A stretch of DNA of 21,140 bases. It comes from JBFGJH01 sp041586155. GTDB lineage: Bacteria; Actinomycetota; Acidimicrobiia; Spongiisociales; JAENVV01. The stretch lies in the NCBI GenBank assembly GCA_041586155.1, contig JBFHAT010000043.1:1-21140 (forward strand). Direction: 5' to 3'. Shown here in pieces: positions 1 to 7,334 of this stretch. The notes under the pieces were generated by a model. That model made no database searches. It was given only the letters and a program-made list of their open reading frames with translations, and had not been told where the DNA came from. The translations under genes and the position numbers were made by a program. Positions within the stretch are counted from its first letter, which is position 1; every line of letters begins with the position of its first letter.

Positions 1-69
1 GGACTGGGGTAGGGGGGATCGCTCCCGCCTCGCCCACGGACACACTGCCGCTTCGTGCCCACCCCCCCC
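1..69. other. Non-coding edge of the window
   Basis: No convincing gene is visible. The stretch holds a run of six G (12-17) and a run of eight C (62-69) that could pair with each other, extending the folded region that starts at 70. Whatever gene lies to the left is outside the window. Confidence 0.4.
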
Positions 70-310
70 ACCGCCACCGAGAACGCGCAGCGTTCTCATA
101 CCTGGCCCTCCGGGCCAGGATGGCGGTACCTTCCCCCCAGCTCACCGCTGGGGGGACTATCCCCGGCGCGACAACCGAGCGTTCCCTCAGGCGTTTGCGC
201 AGCAAACGCACTGCGGCGGACCGGCGTCTGTTTGGTCCTCGTGCAAGAGCCCGGCAGCGACCAAACCACCAACTGAGAGGCGACGAGAGGCGAGGACCAA
301 AGTCCGCCGC
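70..310. repeat. Cluster of perfect inverted repeats (candidate structured RNA or DNA element)
   Basis: Six sets of perfect complementary arms lie almost end to end. They are 70-76/121-127 (7 bp), 79-86/90-97 (8 bp, loop GCA), 101-108/112-119 (8 bp, loop TCC), 133-141/147-155 (9 bp, loop TCACC), 191-198/202-209 (8 bp, loop GCA), and a long two-part arm 213-221 plus 231-241 pairing with 302-310 plus 291-301 (9 and 11 bp, with 222-230 bulged out). The 7-bp helix encloses the next two hairpins, which makes a three-way junction. A direct repeat of GAGAGGCGA (275-283, 285-293) sits inside the long arm. The pairings are read directly from the bases. Because they are inverted repeats, either strand could form them. 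On the minus strand the long arm begins 8 nt after the stop of the oxidoreductase gene, so it could be that gene's 3' end, a separate non-coding RNA, or a dispersed repeat. No known RNA family was recognised. ORFs here look spurious. Confidence 0.75.
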
Positions 311-318
311 CAGAAGAC

Positions 319-1272
319 TTAGCGGCTGGGCACCACCTCGAAGCCTGGTTCTTCCGGGTCGTGGTCGACGAGCTCGGCGGGGAACCCGGGGGCGGTCACC
401 TGCACGCCGACGTCGTCCTCGAGGCGGCGGATGATGTTCGACGACCACTCTCTCGGACCGTAGCGCTCGAGGCCGTCCTGGAAGATGTCGACGAGCAGCG
501 GTGACAGCTCCAGGCCCACCCCGGTCTTTTCGGCGAGCGCCTGGAAGAGGCTCACATCCTTCACGACGAGATCCATCGTGAAATTGATGTCGCGGCTGCC
601 GTTCAGGATCACTTGGCTCTCCGTTTCGTGCACGAACGAATTGCCCGACGAGATCCTGAACGCCTCGTAGGTCGTGTTCAGGTCGAGACCGAGAAGCCGG
701 CACGTCACCCACGCTTCGGCAAGCGCAGCGAGGTTGGCGGATGCCAGATAGTTGGTGACGACCTTGAGCGTCGACGCCGAGCCGAGCGGCCCGGTGTGAA
801 GGATCTGGCGGCCCATCGCGGTCAGCAGCGGCAGCATCCGCTCGAAGGTGTCTCGGTCGGAACCGCCGAAGATGGCGATGTTGCCCGTCGCGGCGCGATG
901 GCACCCTCCCGATACGGGGCAGTCGATCGCCGACGCGCCGGCGGCTTCGACCTTGGCGCCGAGCCGGCGAACCTCGTCAGCGTCGGTGGTGCTCATCTCC
1001 GCCCAGATCTTGCCGGCCGACATCCCGGCGATGACACCCTCGTCGGATTCGAGGACCGACGCCGAGATCGCAGGGCTCGGCAGGCAGGTGATGACCACAT
1101 CACAGGTTTCCGCCATGGCTTTCGGGGTGGCGGCTGCTTTGGCTCCGGCATCGATCAGCGGTGCCATCGCCGCCGAGGAGAGGTCGTGGACCATGACGTC
1201 GAAACCGTTGCGCACCAGGCTCCCGGCCAGCTTGCTGCCGACGTTGCCGAGACCGATGAACCCAACCTTCAT
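319..1272 (-). CDS. NAD(P)-dependent oxidoreductase, 3-hydroxyisobutyrate dehydrogenase family
   Basis: This 317-residue protein is of usual family length (about 290-320). It opens with a Rossmann nucleotide-binding loop GLGNVG (residues 7-12). The family substrate-binding signature DCPVSGG follows at about 117-123. K170 and N174 in a TLKVVTN context match the catalytic Lys/Asn of beta-hydroxyacid dehydrogenases, and VKDVSLF near 237-243 fits the C-terminal helical domain. The family oxidises beta-hydroxyacids or reduces semialdehydes such as tartronate or succinic semialdehyde; the substrate cannot be told here. A longer reading to 1410 exists. I chose the ATG at 1272 because it begins exactly at the Rossmann strand and has GAGGAGGT 8 nt upstream. 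A -10-like TACCCT (minus strand, 1297-1302) gives a short leader. The gene is divergent from the lipoprotein gene, and its 3' end abuts the inverted-repeat cluster. Confidence 0.88.
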   Translation of the reverse strand: MKVGFIGLGNVGSKLAGSLVRNGFDVMVHDLSSAAMAPLIDAGAKAAATPKAMAETCDVVITCLPSPAISASVLESDEGVIAGMSAGKIWAEMSTTDADEVRRLGAKVEAAGASAIDCPVSGGCHRAATGNIAIFGGSDRDTFERMLPLLTAMGRQILHTGPLGSASTLKVVTNYLASANLAALAEAWVTCRLLGLDLNTTYEAFRISSGNSFVHETESQVILNGSRDINFTMDLVVKDVSLFQALAEKTGVGLELSPLLVDIFQDGLERYGPREWSSNIIRRLEDDVGVQVTAPGFPAELVDHDPEEPGFEVVPSR

Positions 1273-1344
1273 GTTCGCATACCTCCTCTCGCGGGGAGGG
1301 TACCCGTCGCCCGTGAGCTTGCGTGGCGACGAGCGGGGCGCCGG

Positions 1345-1350
1345 TAGCAT
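1345..1350 (+). promoter_or_regulatory. Candidate -10 element for the OmpA lipoprotein gene
   Basis: TAGCAT fits the actinobacterial TANNNT pattern and lies 25 nt before the ATG at 1376. No -35 element with good spacing is visible; TTGCGT at 1319-1324 is 20 nt away, which is long. The divergent gap also serves the minus-strand oxidoreductase gene. Confidence 0.3.
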
Positions 1351-1375
1351 CGATCGCCTCTGCACAGGGGGGACA

Positions 1376-3262
1376 ATGCGCCTACCACGGACCGCCCGCT
1401 TCTCCGTCAAGAACCCACTGGTGCTCGCTTCGGTGGCGGCGCTGGTGACCCTGACGGCAGGTTGCGATCGCGCCTCCTCGTCGACGACGACCGTTCAGGA
1501 ACAAGTGCGCGAGACGACGACGTCGACCCGTTCGACCACCACGGCACCGCAGTCGCCCACCACCACAACGGCGTCCCCCGATCCGGCCGTCGACTACTGG
1601 CAGTTTCAGACCCATCCCAACGGCGTTCAGCTCCGGTTGAACCGGTCCCAGGTGGACGGCGAATCGATCTTGCTGGAAGGGGCGATCACCAATGGCTTCG
1701 ACCGCGCGGTCACCCCGTTCCGCCCCGGCCGGACGTTCGCAGTCGACGACTCGGGCGAAGAAGTCGTGCCGGCCAACCTCTCCGAGCTGGAGTCCACCCG
1801 CATCCCGCCCGGCGCCACCCGACGCTTCACCCTGCGGTTCGAAGGTCTTGCCAGGCCCCTGGTCGGGCTGGTCGTCAACGAAGGCGCTGAATCGTCGGCC
1901 ACTGCGCCCACCACCACTTCGCCGACGTTCGAGCTGAGACCGCTGGTCCGCCGCAACGCCGAGCCGGCCCTGCCCGAGCAGATCGACCCGTTCGAAACCC
2001 TCGAGCATCCGTCTGGTGTGTCGGTGACGGTCCGAACCATCGCCTTCGGTCCCAACGGGGTCGGTGTGGGATTCGATGTAACGAACGACAGTGGCTCGGT
2101 CGTCGCGTTGAACGATCACGGTGTCTCGTATCTCCGAGACGACCTCGGCAACCGCTATCCGCTGATGGCGCCCGACCCGAATCCGCGCCTGCGGCTTCCA
2201 CGCCGCGGCACCTTCAGCGGGGTGTTCGTGTTTGCGGGCCGAGTCGTTCCCGAGGCGACCGCCGTGCTGCTCGTGCTCAACGACGGTCCCGGAGCCTCGC
2301 CCACCGACCCGTCGACCACGTCTCCGTCGCTTGCTTCGGAGCCGTATGCGATCGGCGAGGCCGGCTCCTCCATCGTGCCGACTTCGGCAGATACGGACCT
2401 CGCCGCTCGTTCGGAGGGGATCTCGGTGAGCGTCTCGCAGGCGGCGTTCAACGCTGAAGGCGTCGAATTGACCGTGCTGATCGAAAACGAGCAGGACCGG
2501 CGGCGGGTCCTCACCGCGCCTGGACACACCTACCTGGAGGACGACATCGGTGGCCGCTACCCGCTCGTCCCCGACCCGACGGATCCTCAGATTCGCCTCG
2601 ATCCGGGCGGGCGGCGCGGAGGCACGCTTCGCTTTCGCGGCGCCGTCGATCCCGCAGCATCACACCTGCGCCTCCTCATCAACCGCGGCAGCGACCCTGC
2701 GCCCGGTGTTCCGACCTTCGACATGGGTCCCATCACACTGCAATGGGAGGAAGAAGCCGCCGACCTGCTCGTCTTTGGAGAACGAACCGAATTCGCCAGA
2801 GAATCACCGGGTGCCACGGAGCTCGATCGAGTGCGCGCCACCCTCTCGGATTTTTCGGCCACCGTGACCGAACGCGGGATCGAGCTCACGTTGCCGGAGG
2901 TGTTGTTGTTCGACTTCGACCGATTCGATTTGCGGCCGGATGCGACCGCCACGTTGTCTCGCATCGCCGAACTGGTCGGGTTCTACGCCGGCGACCCGGT
3001 GTTGATCGTCGGTCACACCGACTCGGTGGGTTCGGCCGATTACAACCTGGAGCTGTCGGAGCAGAGGGCGCGGAGCGTGGTCAGGTCGCTCATCCAGGAC
3101 CACGGCGTAGAACCGAACCGCCTTTCGTTCGAGGGTCGAGGGGAGGAGGAGCCGATTGCCTCGAACGCCAGCGCCGCCGGTCGCCAGTGGAACCGAAGGG
3201 TCGTGGTGATCATCTCCACCGAGCGCGGATTGCCCGAGTCGCCGAATCAGGGCAGCGGATGA
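1376..3262 (+). CDS. Lipoprotein with three related beta domains and a C-terminal OmpA domain
   Basis: This 628-residue protein starts with a hydrophobic signal and a lipobox-like TAGC, suggesting lipidation and surface anchoring. A Thr/Ser-rich linker spans about residues 31-70. Three domains of about 100 residues follow (about 75-172, 206-306, 341-439) and are visibly related: a [HE]xxG[VI]xxxV opening, a central R(T/S)F-or-[SY]LxDD(L/I)G segment, an RxRF/GxLRF strand, and a closing LLxNxG. Domains two and three share GNRYPL/GGRYPL. The C-terminal part (about 505-620) is an OmpA-like peptidoglycan-binding domain, with FDFDRFDL at 512-519, VGHTDSVGS, and NRRVVV near the end. The likely role is a cell-wall-linked surface protein; ligands of the repeats are unknown. 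The ATG at 1376 was chosen over an upstream one because it gives a proper signal peptide and has AGGGGGG just before it. Its stop abuts the convergent permease stop. Confidence 0.85.
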   Translation: MRLPRTARFSVKNPLVLASVAALVTLTAGCDRASSSTTTVQEQVRETTTSTRSTTTAPQSPTTTTASPDPAVDYWQFQTHPNGVQLRLNRSQVDGESILLEGAITNGFDRAVTPFRPGRTFAVDDSGEEVVPANLSELESTRIPPGATRRFTLRFEGLARPLVGLVVNEGAESSATAPTTTSPTFELRPLVRRNAEPALPEQIDPFETLEHPSGVSVTVRTIAFGPNGVGVGFDVTNDSGSVVALNDHGVSYLRDDLGNRYPLMAPDPNPRLRLPRRGTFSGVFVFAGRVVPEATAVLLVLNDGPGASPTDPSTTSPSLASEPYAIGEAGSSIVPTSADTDLAARSEGISVSVSQAAFNAEGVELTVLIENEQDRRRVLTAPGHTYLEDDIGGRYPLVPDPTDPQIRLDPGGRRGGTLRFRGAVDPAASHLRLLINRGSDPAPGVPTFDMGPITLQWEEEAADLLVFGERTEFARESPGATELDRVRATLSDFSATVTERGIELTLPEVLLFDFDRFDLRPDATATLSRIAELVGFYAGDPVLIVGHTDSVGSADYNLELSEQRARSVVRSLIQDHGVEPNRLSFEGRGEEEPIASNASAAGRQWNRRVVVIISTERGLPESPNQGSG

Positions 3263-5185
3263 TCATGCCGGCCGGCCGGCCGGCGGCTGTAGACGCTGGC
3301 CGATTCCTTCGGTCATGCGATCGAGCACCATCGCCATGAGCACCAGCGCCACTGCCACTTCAAACCCCAGCCCGAATTCGGACCGGGTGAGCGCTCGGAT
3401 CGTCTCGAAGCCGAGCGCACCACCGCCGACGAACCCGGAGATGATGACCATGGCCAACACCATCATGATCACCTGGTTGATGGCCGCCATGATCGTGGTA
3501 GCAGCCAACGGGATTCGGACGCCGAACAGCGTCTGACGGTCGGTGGCGCCGAATGTACGGGACGCTTCCACCGTTTCGGCTGGCACCTGGCGGATTCCCA
3601 GCGCAGTGATGCGGATACCCGGCACCATGGCGTAGAGCACCGATGCGATGATCCCCGGCACGACCCCCACCGTGAACAGGATCACGACAGGGATGATGTA
3701 GACGAGCGAAGGGATCGTCTGCAATGCGTCGAGGAGGGGGCCGATGGCCGCTTCCACTCGGGGGCGGCGTCCGGCCCAGATCCCGATCGGGATGGCGATG
3801 GCAACCGCGATCACCGTGGCGGTCACCACTTGCACGAGCGTGTCGATCGACAGCGCCCACATGCCGAGCGAACCGACCACCAGCGTCGACACCGCACCAA
3901 ACAGCGCCAGCCGCCATCCCCGGATCATCCAACCCACCCACCCGACGACGAAGACCAGCAACGGCCACGCCGCCACCTCGGTGAGCAAGTCCCGAACAGG
4001 AACGATGACACTGCCGACGATGAAGTCGTTGATGGGGCGGGTCAACCAGGACAAGTTGTCTCGCGCCCACACGACCACGTCGTCGATCGGGTCGAACAAT
4101 CGGTCGGACCAGACTTCGGGGAATTCGATCAGCCCGGTCAAGCGTCCGCCGATCACCCCGACCACGAGCGCGGAAGCTCCAATCCAGCGCCATCGACGAG
4201 GAGCTCGCTGTGATGGGTCGAGCGTGGCGAGGCTACGCCACACCCGCTCGAGCACCATGGCGACAGCCACGATGGCCAGGCCGGCGGCGATCCCCCGCCC
4301 GGTTCGGCGCTGCGACAGGCTCTGGAAGACGTTCTCCCCCAGCCCGCCGGTGCCCAGCAGCGCCGCCAGCACGACGATGCCGAGCGCCATCATGATCGTC
4401 TGGGTGAGGCCCGTCAGGATGGTGGGCAGCGCCATGGGCAGCTGCACCTTTCGCAAGATCTGCAGCTTGGTTGAGCCGAACACTCGAGCCGCCTCCACCG
4501 TCTGTGGTGGCACCGAACGGATGCCCAACGTCGTGAGCCTGACGACCGGCGCAAGGGCGTAGATGACCGTGGCGACCGTTGCGTTCACGGCGCCGATCCC
4601 GAAGAAACCGAGCAGTGGCAGGAAGTAGACGAACGCAGGGACGGTCTGCATGGCGTCGAGGACCGGGCGGATGAACGAAGCGAACCCGGGCCGCAACGCT
4701 CCCAGCACGCCGAGAGGCACTCCGATGGCAACGGCGATGGCCACGGCTGTGGCCATCAGCGCCAGCGTCTCCATGGTCGGCTCCCACAACCCGATGAGCC
4801 CCGTGTAGAGCAACACACCGGCCGCTACGAGCCCGTGCCTCCACATCTTCACCCGGGCCGGGAGATAGAAGGCGCCCCCGACGACGACGTACCAGGGAAG
4901 CCACAGCAGCAACGCCTCGATCGACTCGAGCACCCAGCGAATCGCCGACGTCACAGGTGTGAAGAATGTGGCGAAGAGCGGATGCGAGAGCCGGTTGCGG
5001 CGGATCCAGTCGCCCATCGCGTCGACGGGCCCCGAAAAGGTCTCGTCGAGTGCAGCCGGGAACTCGCCGCTGCCGAAGAGGCCCTGCAGAATCAGGATCC
5101 CGGCGACCAGCACGGCGACGGGGATGAGCCGCTTGAGCCAGGGGGTCGCTCCCGGTACCGCAACGGGAGGGGCCGAAGCCGTCAT
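3263..5185 (-). CDS. proW: Glycine betaine/proline ABC transporter, fused double permease
   Basis: This 640-residue membrane protein carries two complete ProW-type permease domains in one chain; E. coli ProW has one in about 350 residues. Domain one is roughly residues 139-316, with the ATPase-contacting EAA loop starting at E231 (EAARVFG). Domain two is roughly 455-625, with EASRTFG at 540-546. Both halves share DAMQTVP/DALQTIP and GIR-VP blocks, so the fusion looks like an internal duplication. Each half is preceded by extra hydrophobic segments (about 20-40, 85-130, 335-350, 405-445). One chain could therefore supply both transmembrane subunits of the importer. Its ATG overlaps the stop of the ATPase gene by 4 nt (ATGA, 5182-5185), implying translational coupling. 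The halves have diverged enough that each probably has a fixed place in the complex. Solute specificity is inferred from ProV and ProX next door. Confidence 0.9.
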   Translation of the reverse strand: MTASAPPVAVPGATPWLKRLIPVAVLVAGILILQGLFGSGEFPAALDETFSGPVDAMGDWIRRNRLSHPLFATFFTPVTSAIRWVLESIEALLLWLPWYVVVGGAFYLPARVKMWRHGLVAAGVLLYTGLIGLWEPTMETLALMATAVAIAVAIGVPLGVLGALRPGFASFIRPVLDAMQTVPAFVYFLPLLGFFGIGAVNATVATVIYALAPVVRLTTLGIRSVPPQTVEAARVFGSTKLQILRKVQLPMALPTILTGLTQTIMMALGIVVLAALLGTGGLGENVFQSLSQRRTGRGIAAGLAIVAVAMVLERVWRSLATLDPSQRAPRRWRWIGASALVVGVIGGRLTGLIEFPEVWSDRLFDPIDDVVVWARDNLSWLTRPINDFIVGSVIVPVRDLLTEVAAWPLLVFVVGWVGWMIRGWRLALFGAVSTLVVGSLGMWALSIDTLVQVVTATVIAVAIAIPIGIWAGRRPRVEAAIGPLLDALQTIPSLVYIIPVVILFTVGVVPGIIASVLYAMVPGIRITALGIRQVPAETVEASRTFGATDRQTLFGVRIPLAATTIMAAINQVIMMVLAMVIISGFVGGGALGFETIRALTRSEFGLGFEVAVALVLMAMVLDRMTEGIGQRLQPPAGRPA

Positions 5186-6195
5186 GTGTCGAGCACTGCC
5201 GCCACCGCCGCCCGGTCGACGACTCCGACCTCGCGGCCTTGGACGTCTTCGACGGCCAGCGGACGGGGATCGGTCAGCAGCCGAGGAAGGAACTCTTCGA
5301 CCGGCAGGTTGGCGGCCACCGAGCCGGCGGGACTCGCCCCGTCGGCAGGGTGCATCACGTCGCCCGCCGTCAGCACCTTGGCCTTGGGGATGTCTTTGGT
5401 GAACTCACGCACGTAGTCGGTGGCGGGGTTGGTGATCAGCTCGGCGGCGGTTCCGATCTGGTCGAGGGCGCCGTCTTTCATGATGGCGATCCTGTCGCCG
5501 AGCTTGATCGCTTCCGCGAAGTCGTGGGTGATGAAGACGATCGTGCGATGCATTCCCTCCTGCAGGCGGAGCAGCTCATCTTGCATGTCGCGACGGATGA
5601 GCGGATCCAGCGCTGAAAAGGGCTCGTCGAAGAACATGATCTCCGGTTCGACGGCCAGCGCCCTCGCCAGTCCCACCCGCTGCTGCATCCCCCCCGACAG
5701 CTCCTGGGGAAAGTGGTACTCGAATCCCTGTAGTCCGACCACGTCCAGCACCTGCTGCGCACGCTCGTGCCGTTTCGCCTTGGAGACACCCTGCACCTCG
5801 AGGCCATAGGCGACGTTGTCGATCACTCTCCGGTGGGGCAGAAGGCCAAAGTGCTGGAACACCATCGACAGCTTGCGCCGCCGGATCTCACGCAGCGCGG
5901 TCTCATCCATGGCAGTCAGCTCGTCCTCACCCAACCGCACCGTCCCTCGGGTCACGTCGGTGAGCTGCGCGATACATCGGATCAAGGTGGACTTTCCCGA
6001 CCCGGACAGACCCATCACCACGAAGGTCTCGCCCTGGTGGACGTCGAAGGAGACGTTGCGCACGCCGATCGTGCAACCTGTCTCGGCGAGGATCTCGGCG
6101 CGGGTCATGCCTTGCTCGGCCAGCGGAAACACTCGATCCGATCGAGATCCGAACACCTTCCACACACTCCTGATCGTCAGGTAGGAAGGGCTCAT
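5182..6195 (-). CDS. proV: Glycine betaine/proline ABC transporter ATP-binding protein
   Basis: This 337-residue ATPase powers the importer with the double permease encoded immediately downstream. Walker A is GLSGSGKST (62-70), the Q-loop glutamine is Q114, the ABC signature is LSGGMQQR (166-173), Walker B is IMFFDEP (186-192), and the switch histidine is H224. Two features are specific to ProV/OpuAA: the N-terminal extension before Walker A (FPLAEQGMTRAEIL) and the TDYVREFTKD segment after the ATPase core. The C-terminal 60 residues look like a shortened or degenerate CBS region; E. coli ProV is about 400 residues. CBS domains in this family sense ionic strength, so that sensing may be reduced here. 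The start at 6195 was chosen because it aligns with the N-terminus of ProV; a reading to 6297 would run through the divergent promoter and into the proX gene. No strong ribosome site is visible. Confidence 0.92.
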   Translation of the reverse strand: MSPSYLTIRSVWKVFGSRSDRVFPLAEQGMTRAEILAETGCTIGVRNVSFDVHQGETFVVMGLSGSGKSTLIRCIAQLTDVTRGTVRLGEDELTAMDETALREIRRRKLSMVFQHFGLLPHRRVIDNVAYGLEVQGVSKAKRHERAQQVLDVVGLQGFEYHFPQELSGGMQQRVGLARALAVEPEIMFFDEPFSALDPLIRRDMQDELLRLQEGMHRTIVFITHDFAEAIKLGDRIAIMKDGALDQIGTAAELITNPATDYVREFTKDIPKAKVLTAGDVMHPADGASPAGSVAANLPVEEFLPRLLTDPRPLAVEDVQGREVGVVDRAAVAAVLDT

Positions 6196-6210
6196 TTCTG
6201 GCACGTGGGG

Positions 6211-6217
6211 TAGCCTA
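6211..6217. promoter_or_regulatory. Candidate symmetric bidirectional -10 element between proV and proX
   Basis: The 7-mer TAGCCTA reads as TAGCCT on the plus strand (6211-6216) and TAGGCT on the minus strand (6212-6217). Both fit TANNNT, so one element could drive proX rightward (leader about 40 nt) and proV-proW leftward (leader about 10 nt). The whole gap is only 68 nt. No clear -35 hexamer was found on either side. Confidence 0.4.
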
Positions 6218-6263
6218 ACCCGCACGCCCCCGGACGGTTCGGGCGGCAACGGAGGATCCAACC

Positions 6264-7265
6264 ATGAAACCAACCTTGAAGAAACTGATGGTGCCAATGT
6301 TGGCTCTCGCGCTCATCGCCGCTGCGTGTGGTAGCGGCGCCGAGGGTGAGGGCGAGACGGACGTGACCACCGGCGGCGGCGAAGCGCCATCGGGTGACAA
6401 TCCCACCATCAATCTGATCGTCAACCCGTGGACGGCTTCGCGCCTCAACGCCGAGGTCGCCAAGGTGATCATCGAGAGCGAGCTCGGCTATCCGGTCGAG
6501 CTGACGGAAGTCAACGAGAACGACGCCATGTTCACCGGCATGGCCGACGGGACGCTCGACGCGGTGCTTGAGATCTGGCCGTCGGGCGTGACCGACGCCG
6601 AACAGGCCTACTTCGACGACGGCACCGTCAACAACATCGGCGAGTTGGGCGCAGTCGGCAAGATCGGCTGGTTCGTGCCCAGCTATGTGATCGACGAGAA
6701 CCCCGAGCTGGCGACCTGGGAGGGGTTCAAGGATCCCGAGAACGCTGCGTTGTTCGCCACCGCCGAGACGGGCGACATGGGGCGCTTCTTGGGCACCGAT
6801 CCTTCGTACTCGCAGTTCGACGAACAGATCATCGAGAACCTGGAACTTCCGTTCGAGGTGATCTTCTCCGGCTCGGAGCCGGCGACGGTGGCCGAAGTGG
6901 ACGCCCGGGTGGCGGCCAACGAGCCGATCGTTCTGTACTGGTGGACACCGACCGCGGCGGTGGCCAAGTACGACCTGGTGAATGTCGAATTGCCCGCCTT
7001 CAACGACGAGTGCGGCGCATCGGCCGCAGCCGGCGACGGCGGAGTGGACTGCGACTACCCCGAGGATGTCTTGTTCAAGGCCGCCTCAGCACAGCTGCAG
7101 GAGAAGGCACCGGACGTGTACACGTTCTTGGAGAACTTCACGATCACCACTGACGACCAACTGTCGATGCTGCCTCCTGTCGAGATCGACGGCGACGACC
7201 CGGCAGCCGTGGCCGAGAAGTGGGTGCAGGACAACGAGGACGTTTGGCGGGCTTGGCTCCCATAG
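6264..7265 (+). CDS. proX: Glycine betaine/proline-type substrate-binding lipoprotein
   Basis: This 333-residue protein has a short basic start, a hydrophobic segment and the lipobox AAAC with C22, so it should be anchored to the outer face of the membrane. The mature part is an OpuAC/ProX-type binding domain: NPWTASR near 54-60, ENDAMFTGMADG near 84-95, and EIWPSG at 103-108. Tryptophans W56, W105, W136, W226 and W227 are candidates for the aromatic cage that binds quaternary ammonium groups. Which residues actually form it is not shown by sequence alone. C250 and C263 flank a small insert and could form a disulfide. GGAGG lies 8 nt before the ATG. The gene is divergent from proV-proW, so the receptor and the transporter core are separate transcripts sharing one gap. 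A GC-rich hairpin follows the stop. Confidence 0.92.
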   Translation: MKPTLKKLMVPMLALALIAAACGSGAEGEGETDVTTGGGEAPSGDNPTINLIVNPWTASRLNAEVAKVIIESELGYPVELTEVNENDAMFTGMADGTLDAVLEIWPSGVTDAEQAYFDDGTVNNIGELGAVGKIGWFVPSYVIDENPELATWEGFKDPENAALFATAETGDMGRFLGTDPSYSQFDEQIIENLELPFEVIFSGSEPATVAEVDARVAANEPIVLYWWTPTAAVAKYDLVNVELPAFNDECGASAAAGDGGVDCDYPEDVLFKAASAQLQEKAPDVYTFLENFTITTDDQLSMLPPVEIDGDDPAAVAEKWVQDNEDVWRAWLP

Positions 7266-7286
7266 CGCAAGACGTCTCTAGGCAAT

Positions 7287-7313
7287 GGCGAGGGGCCCAC
7301 CGGGCCCCTCGCC
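7287..7313. terminator. Strong GC-rich hairpin between convergent genes, probable bidirectional terminator
   Basis: A perfect 12-bp stem (7287-7298 with 7302-7313) with a 3-nt ACC loop lies 21 nt after the proX stop and 21 nt beyond the end of the convergent membrane-protein gene. There is no T-run on either side, so it is not a classic intrinsic terminator. Its position suits ending both transcripts. Confidence 0.7.
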
Positions 7314-7334
7314 GCGTCTCGTCGGTCGTCCGTC

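Noticed and set aside
213..310. Integron attC-like site in the long imperfect palindrome
   Set aside because: No GTTRRRY/RYYYAAC core boxes at the ends and no integrase or cassette genes in the window.
55..434. Two overlapping plus-strand ORFs at the window start
   Set aside because: They cross a stretch of perfect inverted repeats and the oxidoreductase gene, and have no ribosome site or known motif.
1273..1410. N-terminal extension of the oxidoreductase to 1410
   Set aside because: The extra 46 residues are Arg/Pro-rich and precede the Rossmann strand; a strong ribosome site marks the ATG at 1272 instead.
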